A stretch of DNA of 64,000 nt, taken from Candidatus Accumulibacter sp. ACC003. GTDB taxonomy: Bacteria; Pseudomonadota; Gammaproteobacteria; Burkholderiales; Rhodocyclaceae. Of the stretch, positions 1-9,241 are shown piece after piece. A program made the translations under genes and the position numbers. The notes under the pieces were generated by a model that saw only the letters and a program-made list of their open reading frames with translations, searched no databases and was not told the origin of the DNA. The stretch is from the NCBI RefSeq assembly GCF_907163085.1, contig NZ_CAJQTX010000010.1, positions 56,829-120,828 of the forward strand, given 5' to 3'. How positions within the stretch are numbered: position 1 is the first letter of the stretch; each line of letters starts with the position of its first letter.

Positions 1-47
1 TTCTTACCGGCGGCAGAGCGGGACGCTTGCCGCCCTGAGACGCCCGA

Positions 48-1163
48 CTACGATCGCGCGCTGCTCTCCAGGTAGTAGCCGAGCACTTGCTGAAGGTACT
101 GTTCGGGTAGCGGCACGGCGATCCCGGCGGCCGCCAGGAGTTCCTGCGTGCGATGGTTGGCAAAGGTCTGCTCGGTGGCCAGGTAATCGAGGAAGACCGG
201 CAGCGTCTTTACCGCCCGCCTGGCGTCGGCCGGCATCAGCAAACTGGCCGCGCTCAGGAGCTTGCTGAAAACACCGGTCGGCAGGTTAACCAGGCGCGGC
301 ACGCGGCGTCCGGCCAGAGTAAAGGCACGGCGAACGCTTTCGCGCAAGGGCTCCAGAGCCAACGCCATTGTTGGTCCCGAACACGAATGAATGATGCGAC
401 CGGTGCTGGCCGTCGTCGTGCTCGACCAGGCGATGGCCCTGGCGACGTAGTCGGCAGGAACAATGTCCAGACGCGCGCCACCGAAATTCGGCGACAGGCC
501 AAGGGTGCGCCTGCCCGAGAGGAATTCGCACAAGTGGTAGAAAACCTGAAAATGGATGATCCGGCCATTGCCGCTGTCGCCGACGACCATGCTCGGCCGA
601 TGCACGGTTAGCGGCAGACCGCGTTCGAGCTCGAGGCGAACGACGTCCTCGGCTTCGGCCTTGGCCTGCTCGTAAGTGTTGTGAAAATCGCGGGCGCCGC
701 TCAGCCATTCTTCTGGAACGTAGCCGTGCGTGCGTCCGCCGACGCCGACGGTACTGACGAACTCGACTTTCGCCAATAGCGGGCAAGCGTGCGCCAGCGC
801 GATGATGTAGCGCGCCGAGTCAATCGACGAGTGGCGTGCCTGTTCGATCGGCAGGTTCATCCGGACGTTACCCGCGCTGTGCACGATGTGCGTGCACTCG
901 GCAGCCAGCTGGCGATAGTCGGCGTCGTCGACGCCCAGGCGCGGCCGCGTCACGTCGCCGCGTAGAGCGCGCACGCGCTGGCGAGCCGTATCAGCGGCGC
1001 CGATCTGCCAGAAGCGATAGAGCGACTCGAGGCGTGCCGCCAGATCATCGTTCGACGCTGCCCGCAACAGCAAGCTGAGACGCGTTTCCGGATCGCGCAG
1101 CAGGACCGGAATCAGCGCGCTGCCGATGGCGCCGGTGGCGCCGCTTATGAAGTAGTTTTTCAT
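48..1163 (-). CDS. SDR-family thioester/fatty acyl-CoA reductase-like protein
   Basis: A 371-residue protein with an N-terminal Rossmann motif (ISGATGAIGSALIP) and a YEQAK active-site motif (Y-x3-K) near residue 165, followed by HRPSMVVGDS. This matches the extended SDR group that includes the NAD-binding 'male sterility' domain of fatty acyl-CoA reductases and carrier-protein thioester reductases. Such enzymes reduce an activated acyl group to aldehyde or alcohol. The start is the ATG whose ATGA overlaps the stop of the upstream acyl-CoA ligase, so the two are probably translationally coupled. Inference: ligase plus reductase would activate and then reduce a fatty acid. The actual substrate is unknown, and a sugar-epimerase-like role cannot be excluded. 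Confidence 0.8.
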   Translation of the reverse strand: MKNYFISGATGAIGSALIPVLLRDPETRLSLLLRAASNDDLAARLESLYRFWQIGAADTARQRVRALRGDVTRPRLGVDDADYRQLAAECTHIVHSAGNVRMNLPIEQARHSSIDSARYIIALAHACPLLAKVEFVSTVGVGGRTHGYVPEEWLSGARDFHNTYEQAKAEAEDVVRLELERGLPLTVHRPSMVVGDSGNGRIIHFQVFYHLCEFLSGRRTLGLSPNFGGARLDIVPADYVARAIAWSSTTTASTGRIIHSCSGPTMALALEPLRESVRRAFTLAGRRVPRLVNLPTGVFSKLLSAASLLMPADARRAVKTLPVFLDYLATEQTFANHRTQELLAAAGIAVPLPEQYLQQVLGYYLESSARS

Positions 1164-2983
1164 GATCGGCAATAGAAGTTGCGGGTGTCCTCGCTCCAGG
1201 CTTCAGCAGCGCCGTGAGCGTCGTCGAGGAGAACAAAGAGGTCGCGCAAGGCCGCGGCGAACCTCGCTTCGATAACCTGCCGACGCAGTTTCAAATTGCT
1301 CGTCAGATCGCCGTCGGCGATGCTCAACGGCTGCGCGCTGATCAGCAGTCCGGCCGGCCGCTGGTACGCCGGCAGAGGCTCGCTGGCGGCGGCTACCTGC
1401 GCCCGCAGGCTGGTGAACGATTCTCGCTCGCCGGCCTGCCACGCCGCGTCGCTGACCACCAATAGCGCGACGGGTTGCGGGCGACTGCGGCCGAAAAGAA
1501 CGGCGTGCTCCACCTGTGACACCTGCTGCAGCCGGCCTTCGATCGCTGCAGGGCATATACGGCGCCCCGTCGAGGTCTTGAAGATCTCGGACTTGCGGCC
1601 GATCAGGGTAATGAAACCGTCGGCGTCGATGCTCGCGAAGTCGCCGCTTGCCAGGTAAGCATCGCCGTCAAGCTGCACTTCAAGGGCCGTCCCAGCGTCG
1701 CCCAGGTAACCCGAGAACACGCCGGGACCGCGGACCAGCAATTCGCCGTCGTCGGCCAGACGCACGTCGCTGCCTGGCAAAGCCTGGCCAACGGTGCCGA
1801 AGCGGAAACAGTCGGGCCGATTGAGTGACACCGGAATGATATTTTCACTGAGGCCATAAGCTTCGAGGATCGGCAGGCCCATCGCGTGAAAGCGTTCGAG
1901 CAGCCACACCGGCATCGGCGCCGAACCGCTGATCATGAAGCGCAGAGCGCGACCGAGAACGTTGCGCAGCTTGCCGAGCGCCAACCAGTTGGCCATCGCG
2001 AACTGCATCTCGAGGAGCAGATCTGGCGGCTCGCCGGCACGCTTCGCGCGGGCCCGCCGATCCCCCACCGACAAGGCCCAGCGCACCAGTTCCTGTTGCC
2101 AGGCGGGCTGCTGCGCGATGACCTCCTCGATTCCGGCATGCAGCTTCTCGAAAAAGCGCGGGACGCCGATGAACAGCGTGGGTTCGATGCTCTTGACGTA
2201 GCGCATCACTTCACGCGGATCGGCGACGTAGTAGGTCTGCGCGCCACGACCGATGGCGCTCAGATTGATCATGCGCTGAAAGAGGTTCGACAACGGCAAC
2301 CAGCACGCCAGACGACTGCCTTCAACGACTTCAGGGTAGGCAGCGAGAATCGCTGCGGCGGCGAGACACATCTGCCGATGGCTGTACTCGATCCCCTTGG
2401 GCTCGCCGGTCGTCCCCGAGGTAAAAATGATCGTCGCCGTGGCGTCCGCCTGCGCTAGATTCCAGTCCTCTTCGGCCGCCGTCTCGGCGAGTATTTCTTC
2501 GAGCGAGACGATGCCCGCGGCCCCGCCCTCGGCGACATCGAGACAGATCACGAAACGAAGGCGCTGCCTGAGCGCATCGTCAAACCTGTCGAGCTGCGAC
2601 GGCTGAGCGAGTACCAGGCCGGCGAAGTCGCAGCCACGTGCCAACTCGCGCAAGTGTTCGTCGAGAGCGTAGGGATCAAGGCCAACAGCGACGCCGCCCG
2701 CGGCAAGAACGCCAAGCTGTGCGAAGTCCCACTCGCGACAACTCGGCGCCATGATGCCGACCCGCTCGCCGCCGGCCAGGCCAAGCTTCCTGAAACCAAC
2801 GCTGAGCGTGGCGACGGCCTCGCGATAGGCCCGCCAGGTAGTCCCCAGCCACTCACCACCGGCCGACGGCAGCTGACGCAGCGCGATAGCGTCCGGGGTC
2901 CGCAGGCTGCGGGCGTGCAAAATCCCGGGAACGGTCCAGCCGCTGCTTTCGATCGCCGCATCACGAACGGGCACACTACTCAC
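1160..2983 (-). CDS. AMP-dependent acyl-CoA synthetase (long-chain fatty acid ligase-like)
   Basis: An ANL-superfamily adenylating enzyme of about 607 residues. The P-loop-like motif TIIFTSGTTGEPKG is clear, as are the later LEAYGLSE and SGDFASIDADGFITLIGRK motifs (A5, A7, A8 regions), as in long-chain acyl-CoA synthetases. It activates a carboxylic acid with ATP and CoA. The frame stays open to 3058, but I prefer the GTG at 2983: it lies at the stop of the upstream gene with a GAGGG-like ribosome site, giving an 8-base overlap instead of about 80. It is coupled downstream to the SDR reductase by ATGA. Substrate chain length cannot be read from the sequence. Confidence 0.88.
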   Translation of the reverse strand: MSSVPVRDAAIESSGWTVPGILHARSLRTPDAIALRQLPSAGGEWLGTTWRAYREAVATLSVGFRKLGLAGGERVGIMAPSCREWDFAQLGVLAAGGVAVGLDPYALDEHLRELARGCDFAGLVLAQPSQLDRFDDALRQRLRFVICLDVAEGGAAGIVSLEEILAETAAEEDWNLAQADATATIIFTSGTTGEPKGIEYSHRQMCLAAAAILAAYPEVVEGSRLACWLPLSNLFQRMINLSAIGRGAQTYYVADPREVMRYVKSIEPTLFIGVPRFFEKLHAGIEEVIAQQPAWQQELVRWALSVGDRRARAKRAGEPPDLLLEMQFAMANWLALGKLRNVLGRALRFMISGSAPMPVWLLERFHAMGLPILEAYGLSENIIPVSLNRPDCFRFGTVGQALPGSDVRLADDGELLVRGPGVFSGYLGDAGTALEVQLDGDAYLASGDFASIDADGFITLIGRKSEIFKTSTGRRICPAAIEGRLQQVSQVEHAVLFGRSRPQPVALLVVSDAAWQAGERESFTSLRAQVAAASEPLPAYQRPAGLLISAQPLSIADGDLTSNLKLRRQVIEARFAAALRDLFVLLDDAHGAAEAWSEDTRNFYCRS

Positions 2984-4109
2984 GCTCGCCCTCGGCACGC
3001 GCGGCTGGCCCTGGCGAGTCGGCTGCTGCGCGCGGCTCGAGGACCGGGTCATAAGCACCGCGCGGTCTGGTGATCCGCAAATCGTCGGCCGTCAAGCCCA
3101 GCCAGTTCATGCTGCGGGTCACCTCGCGGCCCGGACCAACCCGGTTGCGGATCAGGAAGTCGACTACCGGGCCCATCACCTGCCAGTAGCGACGGTTGGC
3201 CTTGCCGTGCCGAATCAGGCTGGAAAACTCGGGTGCGTACGGGTTGTAGCCAAAAGTCAGGAGGTCCGAATACATCAGCAACCAGTTGATCGGGTAGTTG
3301 CTGTGAATCGGGTTGGCGTGCTTGCTCGACGCCACCAGGCCAAGATCAACGACCTTGCGCATGATTTCCTCCTGGTTGTACGGCCAGGCATGAAAAGGCG
3401 CGAGGTAGCGCGGCACCTGCGTTCCCGGCGGATAGCTGCGCGGGTTGTAGAAGCGACCCAGATCGTCGGCGCTGAACTCACCGCAGTTCGCCAGCTCCGG
3501 CGGCGTCCAGTCGGTCTCGCAGAGCAGCTGCCGCGAGAACTCGTAGAGCATGCGCTCGGGCTCGGGTTGGCCGGGCGAGTAGCCAGCCAGCACCAGCGGG
3601 ATGCCTTTGGCGATCGCCAGCTTGATCGCGTCGCCTTCGAACAGCGGCGCATAGACGTAGGACAGTGTGTAGACCGCACCGCGCTCTTCCTGATTGCACA
3701 GCAGATAGCGGAAGATGTTCTTGTAGAAATCCGGCGCGGGCGAATAGCTGATGTGATGGATATTCAACTTGCCGAGCGCGCGCTTGATGTTGTCCCAGGC
3801 CAGCGCCGGGATGTTGATGTCAACCGTGAACGCCAACACCTTGAGTTTGAGTTCAACGGCCAGCCGGTAAAGAAGATAGATGCTGTCCTTGCCACCGCTG
3901 AGCGGTACCAGGCAATCGTACTCGCCCTGCCCTCGGCACTCGAGCAGGGTGTTCTCGAAATCGGCCTCGTACGCGCGGCGAGCTTCTTCCGTCCTGGCGG
4001 TCGTCGCCGCCAGCGAGCTTTCGTCGCGACACAGATTGCAGACGCCGTCGGGGGACAGCGATACGCCGGGGACACGATCTGGCACCAGACACTTGGTGCA
4101 TCTCTTCAT
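2976..4109 (-). CDS. PP-loop N-acetyl sugar amidotransferase-like protein (WbpG/PseA type)
   Basis: A 377-residue protein that begins with a paired-cysteine knuckle (CTKC near residue 3, CNLC near residue 24) and then carries the PP-loop ATPase motif PLSGGKDS near residue 70. This layout is typical of WbpG/PseA-type N-acetyl sugar amidotransferases, which adenylate a sugar carboxylate or amide for ammonia transfer. The ATG at 4109 is preceded by GGAG at good spacing; an upstream start at 4166 lacks this. The usual partners, HisH- and HisF-like WbpH/WbpI, are not present here. The gene sits upstream of the acyl ligase and reductase, so the substrate may not be a standard LPS sugar. Confidence 0.75.
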   Translation of the reverse strand: MKRCTKCLVPDRVPGVSLSPDGVCNLCRDESSLAATTARTEEARRAYEADFENTLLECRGQGEYDCLVPLSGGKDSIYLLYRLAVELKLKVLAFTVDINIPALAWDNIKRALGKLNIHHISYSPAPDFYKNIFRYLLCNQEERGAVYTLSYVYAPLFEGDAIKLAIAKGIPLVLAGYSPGQPEPERMLYEFSRQLLCETDWTPPELANCGEFSADDLGRFYNPRSYPPGTQVPRYLAPFHAWPYNQEEIMRKVVDLGLVASSKHANPIHSNYPINWLLMYSDLLTFGYNPYAPEFSSLIRHGKANRRYWQVMGPVVDFLIRNRVGPGREVTRSMNWLGLTADDLRITRPRGAYDPVLEPRAAADSPGPAARAEGERE

Positions 4110-4574
4110 TGTAATTTCTCCACAGCCGGTGAACAGCGAGCCGGCCAGCGTAGCACGGTCGAGCAACGGCTTGCCCGCGGCGCGACTTCAGCGGCTGCCA
4201 GCATCGCTGCGTCGCCAACGCGACCTGGACGGCATCCAGCCCACCAGCGGCCGATGTGCCCCTGCCATCCAGATCCCTGGTGAAACATTGGGCGAGCGAT
4301 CGCGGGGCCGCGAAACCCCAGGGCCTTGAGCGAATGAGCGCGCCAGCGACTCGCCGATTCGGCTCACCCAGCGGCCGGCGAGCTTGCCCTGGTGATTCCG
4401 GGCAAGCCTCCCAGGAGCTTTGGACTGCTCAATATTCGGGCAAGAACGGCGAATTGTCCACATCCTCGCCGCGTTCACGGTCAATACGCGACTCCCGAGG
4501 AACGATCTTGTACTCGACGCGCCGGCCAGACTTGCCTGCGCTTGGCCCTCGCCCATGTTTGGCATCCGGCGACG
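4110..4574. other. Intergenic stretch with no recognised gene
   Basis: 465 bases between the PP-loop gene and the acyl carrier protein phosphodiesterase gene. Frames are open on both strands, as expected at this GC content, but none encodes a recognisable protein. The promoter of the minus-strand PP-loop/ligase/reductase operon should lie at the left edge; I see no convincing -35/-10 pair. Confidence 0.5.
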
Positions 4575-5184
4575 TCAGCTGCTCGCCGCGCCCGGCGCGG
4601 CGCGCCTGAACTGCTCGGCGAAAGCCGTCACCGCTGGGAAGAACTCGAGAAAGTCGCTCTCGAAGTCGCCGTAGCCACCGGCCAGCTCGCTACCCGCACC
4701 GGCCATGGTGTTGCGACGACTGACGCGGTGCACGGCAATCCGATCGATTGCCCGACCGACCGCGGCTGCTTCAAGATAGCCGGCAAGCCAGTCTTCCCGG
4801 CGCATCGTGGGCAGGATCCGCGCCAGACGTTCGGGCAACGAGCGCTGCCCCAGCAGTAGGTAAACCCCGGCCGCAAAGGCTGCTAGTGGCTGTTCGGAAA
4901 AACGCCGCCAGTGCACCGCCAGAAAGTGGTCGTAGAACATGTCGATAATGACTCCACCATAGCGGCGGCGGCCGGCGCTGAGCCGCTGCCGGCTGCGGCG
5001 GAAAGCGGCATGCGCGTCGGCGAAACTGTCGATTCGCCGGTGCAGAACGAGGCCGCGCACGACGGCGGCGCTCAGTCCCGGTGGCGCCGGCAGCAGCGGT
5101 CCCTTGACGAAATCACCGAGCAAGCCGCCCAGTCCGCAAGTCGTCGTCCGGGCCGGCCAGCAGCGCGTGCGCCAGATAGTTCAC
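4575..5184 (-). CDS. acpH: Acyl carrier protein phosphodiesterase, frameshifted near its start
   Basis: From LLGDFVKG onward the protein matches AcpH, the phosphodiesterase that removes the 4'-phosphopantetheine arm from acyl carrier protein (motifs LHRRIDSFADAH and IIDMFYDHFLA). In-frame translation only starts at a TTG at 5123, lacking the conserved N-terminus. One frame over, a GTG at 5184 gives VNYLAHALLAG, the expected AcpH start, and its GTGA overlaps the stop of the DUF3301 gene. Removing one base (the T at 5133 on the plus strand) joins both parts as LRLGGLLGDF, giving 202 residues, about the family length. It is either a sequencing insertion or a real frameshift. Confidence 0.8.
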
Positions 5185-5558
5185 GACGGCAGTCGAGGAA
5201 AGGGCCGCGGCGGCGCTTCGCCGACGTTCGCCACCGACTGCAAACCGAAGCCCTGCGCACGCGGCAGGTGCAACAACAGCAGCTCGCTGCCCAGGAGAGT
5301 GACCTGGCCCGTACGCCGATTGTCGCCGGTGTCGCTGTACTCGAAACGATAGACGCGACGCCAGCGCAGGCGGCCCTCGTCGTCGCGAGCGGGACGCAGC
5401 GACGCCAGCGCGACGGTGTCGTCAAGGAGCTGCAGATCGTCGGCATCACACGCCGCGCGCACGGCGCGAATGCCCGCCTCACGTGCCCTGAAGCTGTCCA
5501 GCCATAGCCAGCCGGCGGCGAGCATGCCGAGCAGGCTGAGGATTTCCATCCACGGCAT
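5181..5558 (-). CDS. DUF3301 family small membrane-anchored protein
   Basis: A protein of about 125 residues with one N-terminal hydrophobic segment (ILSLLGMLAAGWLWLDS), then the conserved REAGIRAVRAACDADDLQLL and YRFEYSDTGDNRRTG blocks of the DUF3301 family common in gammaproteobacteria and betaproteobacteria. The function is unknown. I chose the ATG at 5558 because AGAGG lies upstream of it; the frame extends to 5702 but the extra residues are arginine-rich and unlike the family. It overlaps acpH by four bases (GTGA), indicating coupled translation. Confidence 0.8.
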   Translation of the reverse strand: MPWMEILSLLGMLAAGWLWLDSFRAREAGIRAVRAACDADDLQLLDDTVALASLRPARDDEGRLRWRRVYRFEYSDTGDNRRTGQVTLLGSELLLLHLPRAQGFGLQSVANVGEAPPRPFPRLPS

Positions 5559-5797
5559 CAGCGGCCTCTGGCGCCGACGCCGGCAGCGCGCGGCAAAATG
5601 CGCCCGATGCCGCGACGACGCCGAGCGGTCTGGAGGGCAAAAATTCCAAAAGAGGTGCTCTGACGTGTCACTTTGAAAGTCCCTGGTGTGCTTAGTCGCC
5701 AACCGCGTCGATCGCCGCTGGCAAGTGCATGTTGCAAGAACAGCGGCAGAACGCCCGCTCTGACACGAAGCGGCATGGCGATCAACGGCAGCTTGGC

Positions 5798-5803
5798 TAT
5801 ACT
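5798..5803 (+). promoter_or_regulatory. Possible -10 element directly ahead of the TolC gene
   Basis: TATACT ends eight bases before the ATG of the TolC-family gene. A -10 there would put the transcription start at, or a base before, the start codon. There is no Shine-Dalgarno sequence in front of the ATG. The -35 side (TGGCGA with a 16-base spacer) is weak, so this is only a candidate. Confidence 0.3.
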
Positions 5804-5811
5804 AGCGAAAA

Positions 5812-7269
5812 ATGGCTCCCACCACATCCCGATCGCTGCCCGACCGCGCGGCGCCACTCCTGATCGCCTCCGCCGCACTGTTTGCCGCCCTTCCTGCCGC
5901 CCTTCCTGCCGACCTGGCTGCTCGCGATGCGAGTGATCCGTTTGCCACCAGCGCGCTCGTTCCGCCGCGCCCGGCCTTGGCGCTCGCCGGTCCGGACAGC
6001 GCTCAGCGGCCGTGTCAGGCGCTACCCGCCGACGTCGCCTATGGCGTTGTCGAAGTCGTCGACCTGGCGCTGTGCAAGAATCCGAGCACCCGCGAAGTGT
6101 GGTCGATCGCGCGCGTGCAGACGGCGCAGGTCGGTCTGGCGCAGGCCGAGTTCCTGCCAACGCTCGATGGCCGCGTCGGCGCCAGCCGCGTCGCCATCGA
6201 TTCGCGCCGCGCCAATCAGCGCAGTGCGGCGCTGACGCTGTCGTGGCTGCTGGTCGACTTTGGCGCACGCTCGGCGAACCTCGAAGCCGCCCGGCAGTTG
6301 CTCAGTGCCGCGGCGGCGACGCTCGACGCGACTGTGCAAAGCGTCTTCCTCAGCGCCCTGCAGGCGTACTACACGACGCAGGCCGCGCGCGCGGCGGTCG
6401 TCGCCGCGCTGGAATCGGAAAAAGCGAGCCACGAGAGCCTGTCGGCGGCCGAGGTTCGCTACCGGGTCGGCAGCGGCACGCCGGCGGACCGCCTGCAGGC
6501 GCAAACCGCCTGGTCACAGGCAGCGCTCAACCGCATCAGGACCGAGGGCCTGCTGCGCACCTCCTTTGGCCGGCTGGCCAAGGTCATGGGCCTCGACGCC
6601 AACCAGCCGCTGCACCTCGACGAGATTCCGGCGGCCGTACCCGACGCGGCATTCGACCGCGGCGTCGCCGCCCTGATCGAGCAGGCGCGCCGGCAGCGAC
6701 CCGAGATGAAAGCCGCCGAAGCCGAGCTGAAAGCCGCGCAAGCCGGTATCGACTACGCGCGTGCTGCCGGCCGGCCAACGATCTCGCTGAGCGCCGGGCC
6801 GCAATGGCAAGACCTCGGCGAACTGTCGAACCACGGCAATTCGATTGGACTGACGCTCAGCGTGCCGATCTTCTCGGGTTTCAACACCACCTACAAGGTC
6901 CGCGCCGCCGAGGCCAGAAGCGACGTCCAGACGGCGCGCCTCGACAACACCAGCCAGCAGGTCGCGCTGGACGTCTGGGAAACGTATCAGAGCCTGAGCA
7001 CGGCCAGCGAGACGATCCGTCGTTCGGCCGACCTGCTGGCCAGCGCCGAGCAGTCCGAGCGCGTCGCGCTCGGCCGCTACAAGGCCGGTGTCGGCAACAT
7101 TCTCGACGTCCTCAACGCCCAGAGCGCACTCGCCGCCGCCCGTCTGCAGCGCATCCAGGCGATGCTCGACTGGTACGTCTCGCGAGCGGCGCTGGCCAGG
7201 GCGGTCGGCGTCCTCGACAGCAGCCTGCTGTTGTCGGTCAGCGCCCCACAGAAAGACTACAGACCATGA
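5812..7269 (+). CDS. TolC-family outer membrane efflux channel
   Basis: A 485-residue protein with a signal peptide (hydrophobic stretch about residues 15-33, AALFAALPAALPADLAA) and two OEP repeats: about 80-265 and 285-470. The second ends with the typical ALGRYKAGVGNILDVLNAQSALAAAR motif in shorter form. It forms the trimeric outer-membrane channel for a tripartite pump. Its stop overlaps the ATG of the adaptor gene (ATGA), and the ATPase and permease follow. The signal peptide contains a short DNA duplication encoding ALPAALPA. The exported substrate is unknown; MacAB-TolC pumps move macrolides, lipopeptides or siderophores. Confidence 0.92.
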   Translation: MAPTTSRSLPDRAAPLLIASAALFAALPAALPADLAARDASDPFATSALVPPRPALALAGPDSAQRPCQALPADVAYGVVEVVDLALCKNPSTREVWSIARVQTAQVGLAQAEFLPTLDGRVGASRVAIDSRRANQRSAALTLSWLLVDFGARSANLEAARQLLSAAAATLDATVQSVFLSALQAYYTTQAARAAVVAALESEKASHESLSAAEVRYRVGSGTPADRLQAQTAWSQAALNRIRTEGLLRTSFGRLAKVMGLDANQPLHLDEIPAAVPDAAFDRGVAALIEQARRQRPEMKAAEAELKAAQAGIDYARAAGRPTISLSAGPQWQDLGELSNHGNSIGLTLSVPIFSGFNTTYKVRAAEARSDVQTARLDNTSQQVALDVWETYQSLSTASETIRRSADLLASAEQSERVALGRYKAGVGNILDVLNAQSALAAARLQRIQAMLDWYVSRAALARAVGVLDSSLLLSVSAPQKDYRP

Positions 7270-8462
7270 AGCTCTCACTCGGCAGGTCGGCGATCGCCGT
7301 GCTGTTCGTCGCGCTGGCTGCCGGCGGCGTGTACTGGCAGCGTCAGAACGCGGCCCAATCGCCCGCGCAGCGCTACAAGCTGCAGAGCGTCGAGCGCGGC
7401 GACGTCACGCAGACTGTGTCGGCCAACGGCACGCTCAACCCGGTGGTGCTGGTCAACGTCGGCACGCAGGTCTCGGGAACGGTCACCAAACTCTACGTCG
7501 ATTTCAACGACAAGGTCGAGAAAGGGCAAGCGCTACTCGAGCTCGATAACTCGCTGCTCGCCGCGCAGGCGCGGCAGTCGGCGGCCAACGTGCTCAACAT
7601 TTCGGCAGCGCTCGACCTGGCGCGCGCCAATGAAGCGCGCATGCAGCAACTGTTCGCGCAGGAGTACGTGTCGCGCCAGGAGCTCGAACAAACGATCCAG
7701 CTGCGCCGCTCGAGCGCGGCGCAGCTGGCGCAGGCCCGGGCGGCCGCCGACAAGGACCAGGTCAACCTGCGCTTTACGACGATTCGCTCGCCGGTCTCGG
7801 GCGTCGTCGTCGACCGCGTCGTCGACCTCGGACAGACGGTTGCCGCCAGCCTGCAGACGCCGACGCTGATCAAGATCGCCCAGGATCTCTCCGAAATGCG
7901 CATCGACTCGAGCTTTGCCGAAGCCGACATCGGCAAGATCAGGCCCGGCCAGCAGGTCCGCTTCACCGTCGACGCCTTTCCCGACAAGAATTTTCACGGC
8001 GAGGTACAACAGATTCGTCTCAACCCGACGACCCAGCAGAACGTCGTCACCTACAACGTCCGGGTCTCGCTCGCCAACCCCGAACAGCTTCTGCTACCGG
8101 GCATGACCGCCTACGTCAGCATCGCCGTCGCCAGTCGTCAGGATGTCCTGCTGGTGGCCAACGCCGCGCTCCGTTTCAAGCCCCCCAGGGAACTCGTCAA
8201 CACCACCCAGCGCGCGCCAGCGCCGCCGGCCGCCGCTGCTGACGCCGCCAAGGGCAGCGAGGCCAGCAGTGGCGGCAAGGGCACCGTGTACGTCGTCGAT
8301 AACGAGCAGCTGAAAGCGCTGAACGTGCAACTGGGAATCACCGACAGCCGTAACAGCGAAGTCGTCGGCGGCGACCTGAAGGTCGGCGATCGCGTCGTCG
8401 TCGGCGAGAACCCGGGCTCTTCGAACGGCAAGCCGAGCAGCGTCGGCGTACGTTTGTTCTGA
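7266..8462 (+). CDS. macA: MacA-like periplasmic adaptor (HlyD/RND-MFP family)
   Basis: A 398-residue protein with an N-terminal membrane anchor (AIAVLFVALAAGGVYW), a lipoyl half-motif (GTQVSGTVTKLYVDFNDKVEKG), an alpha-hairpin (about residues 100-170), the second lipoyl half (RSPVSGVVVDRVVDLGQTV) and beta-barrel domains. This is the MacA-type membrane fusion protein that links inner-membrane MacB to TolC. The frame is open far upstream inside the TolC gene, but the ATG at 7266 overlaps the TolC stop as ATGA and starts the proper signal anchor. An Ala-rich linker (APAPPAAAADAA) occurs near residue 320. Confidence 0.93.
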   Translation: MKLSLGRSAIAVLFVALAAGGVYWQRQNAAQSPAQRYKLQSVERGDVTQTVSANGTLNPVVLVNVGTQVSGTVTKLYVDFNDKVEKGQALLELDNSLLAAQARQSAANVLNISAALDLARANEARMQQLFAQEYVSRQELEQTIQLRRSSAAQLAQARAAADKDQVNLRFTTIRSPVSGVVVDRVVDLGQTVAASLQTPTLIKIAQDLSEMRIDSSFAEADIGKIRPGQQVRFTVDAFPDKNFHGEVQQIRLNPTTQQNVVTYNVRVSLANPEQLLLPGMTAYVSIAVASRQDVLLVANAALRFKPPRELVNTTQRAPAPPAAAADAAKGSEASSGGKGTVYVVDNEQLKALNVQLGITDSRNSEVVGGDLKVGDRVVVGENPGSSNGKPSSVGVRLF

Positions 8463-9172
8463 TGTCGCAACCACTGATTCGCGTCGCCGCGCTGGGCAAG
8501 TCCTACCGCACCGCCGCCGCACCGTTCCCGGCGCTACGCGGCGTCGATCTGAGCATCGACGCCGGCGAGTTCGTGGCCATCATGGGCCACTCCGGATCGG
8601 GCAAGTCGACCTTCATGAACCTCCTCGGCTGCCTCGATACAGCCAGCAGCGGCGACTACTTCCTGGCCGGCCGCAAGGTCGCCGACCTCGACCAGGAGCA
8701 ACTGGCGGCGCTACGCAACCAGACCATCGGCTTCGTCTTCCAGGGTTTCAACCTGCTGCAACGGATGAGCCTCGAAGATAACGTCGCGCTGCCGCTGGTC
8801 TATGCCGGGCGCGGACTCGCACGCGAGCAGCGCCGCCAAAGCGCGCGCCAGGAACTGGCCCGCGTCGGTCTCGCCAGCTACGCCAGTTCGCTGCCCAGCC
8901 GCATTTCTGGCGGCCAGCAGCAACGCGTGGCGATCGCCCGGGCGCTGGTCAACTCGCCGCAACTGCTCCTCGCCGACGAACCGACCGGCAACCTCGACAG
9001 CCATACCAGCGAAGAAATCATGAAGCTTTTCTCGCAACTCAATGGCGAAGGCATCACCATCGTGCTGGTCACGCACGAGCCCGACATCGCCGCCTGGGCG
9101 CGGCGACAGGTGTGCTTCCTCGACGGCCTGATCGTCAGCGACGTCGCGACGCCACCGCGAGCGCTTGCCTAA
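8462..9172 (+). CDS. MacB/LolD-type ABC transporter ATPase
   Basis: A 236-residue ABC ATPase with Walker A GHSGSGKST near residue 42, Q-loop VFQGFNLLQ, signature [14 protein letters not shown] and Walker B LLLADEPTGNLDS. This sequence class (LolD/MacB/FtsE) powers type VII ABC mechanotransmission rather than transmembrane transport. Its ATG overlaps the adaptor stop (TGATG). In E. coli MacB the ATPase is fused to the permease; here the two are separate genes, and a palindrome-rich 200-base spacer lies before the permease. Confidence 0.93.
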   Translation: MSQPLIRVAALGKSYRTAAAPFPALRGVDLSIDAGEFVAIMGHSGSGKSTFMNLLGCLDTASSGDYFLAGRKVADLDQEQLAALRNQTIGFVFQGFNLLQRMSLEDNVALPLVYAGRGLAREQRRQSARQELARVGLASYASSLPSRISGGQQQRVAIARALVNSPQLLLADEPTGNLDSHTSEEIMKLFSQLNGEGITIVLVTHEPDIAAWARRQVCFLDGLIVSDVATPPRALA

Positions 9173-9241
9173 GGGTCATGACACGTTGAGATACCCCAGA
9201 TCATGAAAGTCATGACCATTCCCCTCTCACTTGCAGTGCGC

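Noticed and set aside
4188-4565. 125-codon minus-strand frame in the 465-base intergenic region
   Set aside because: No domain, no ribosome-binding site, arginine- and serine-rich; frames of this size are expected by chance here.
6012-7265. N-terminal extension of the MacA frame inside the TolC gene
   Set aside because: The frame is open, but the residues are Arg-rich noise and the true MacA start is the ATGA overlap with the TolC stop.
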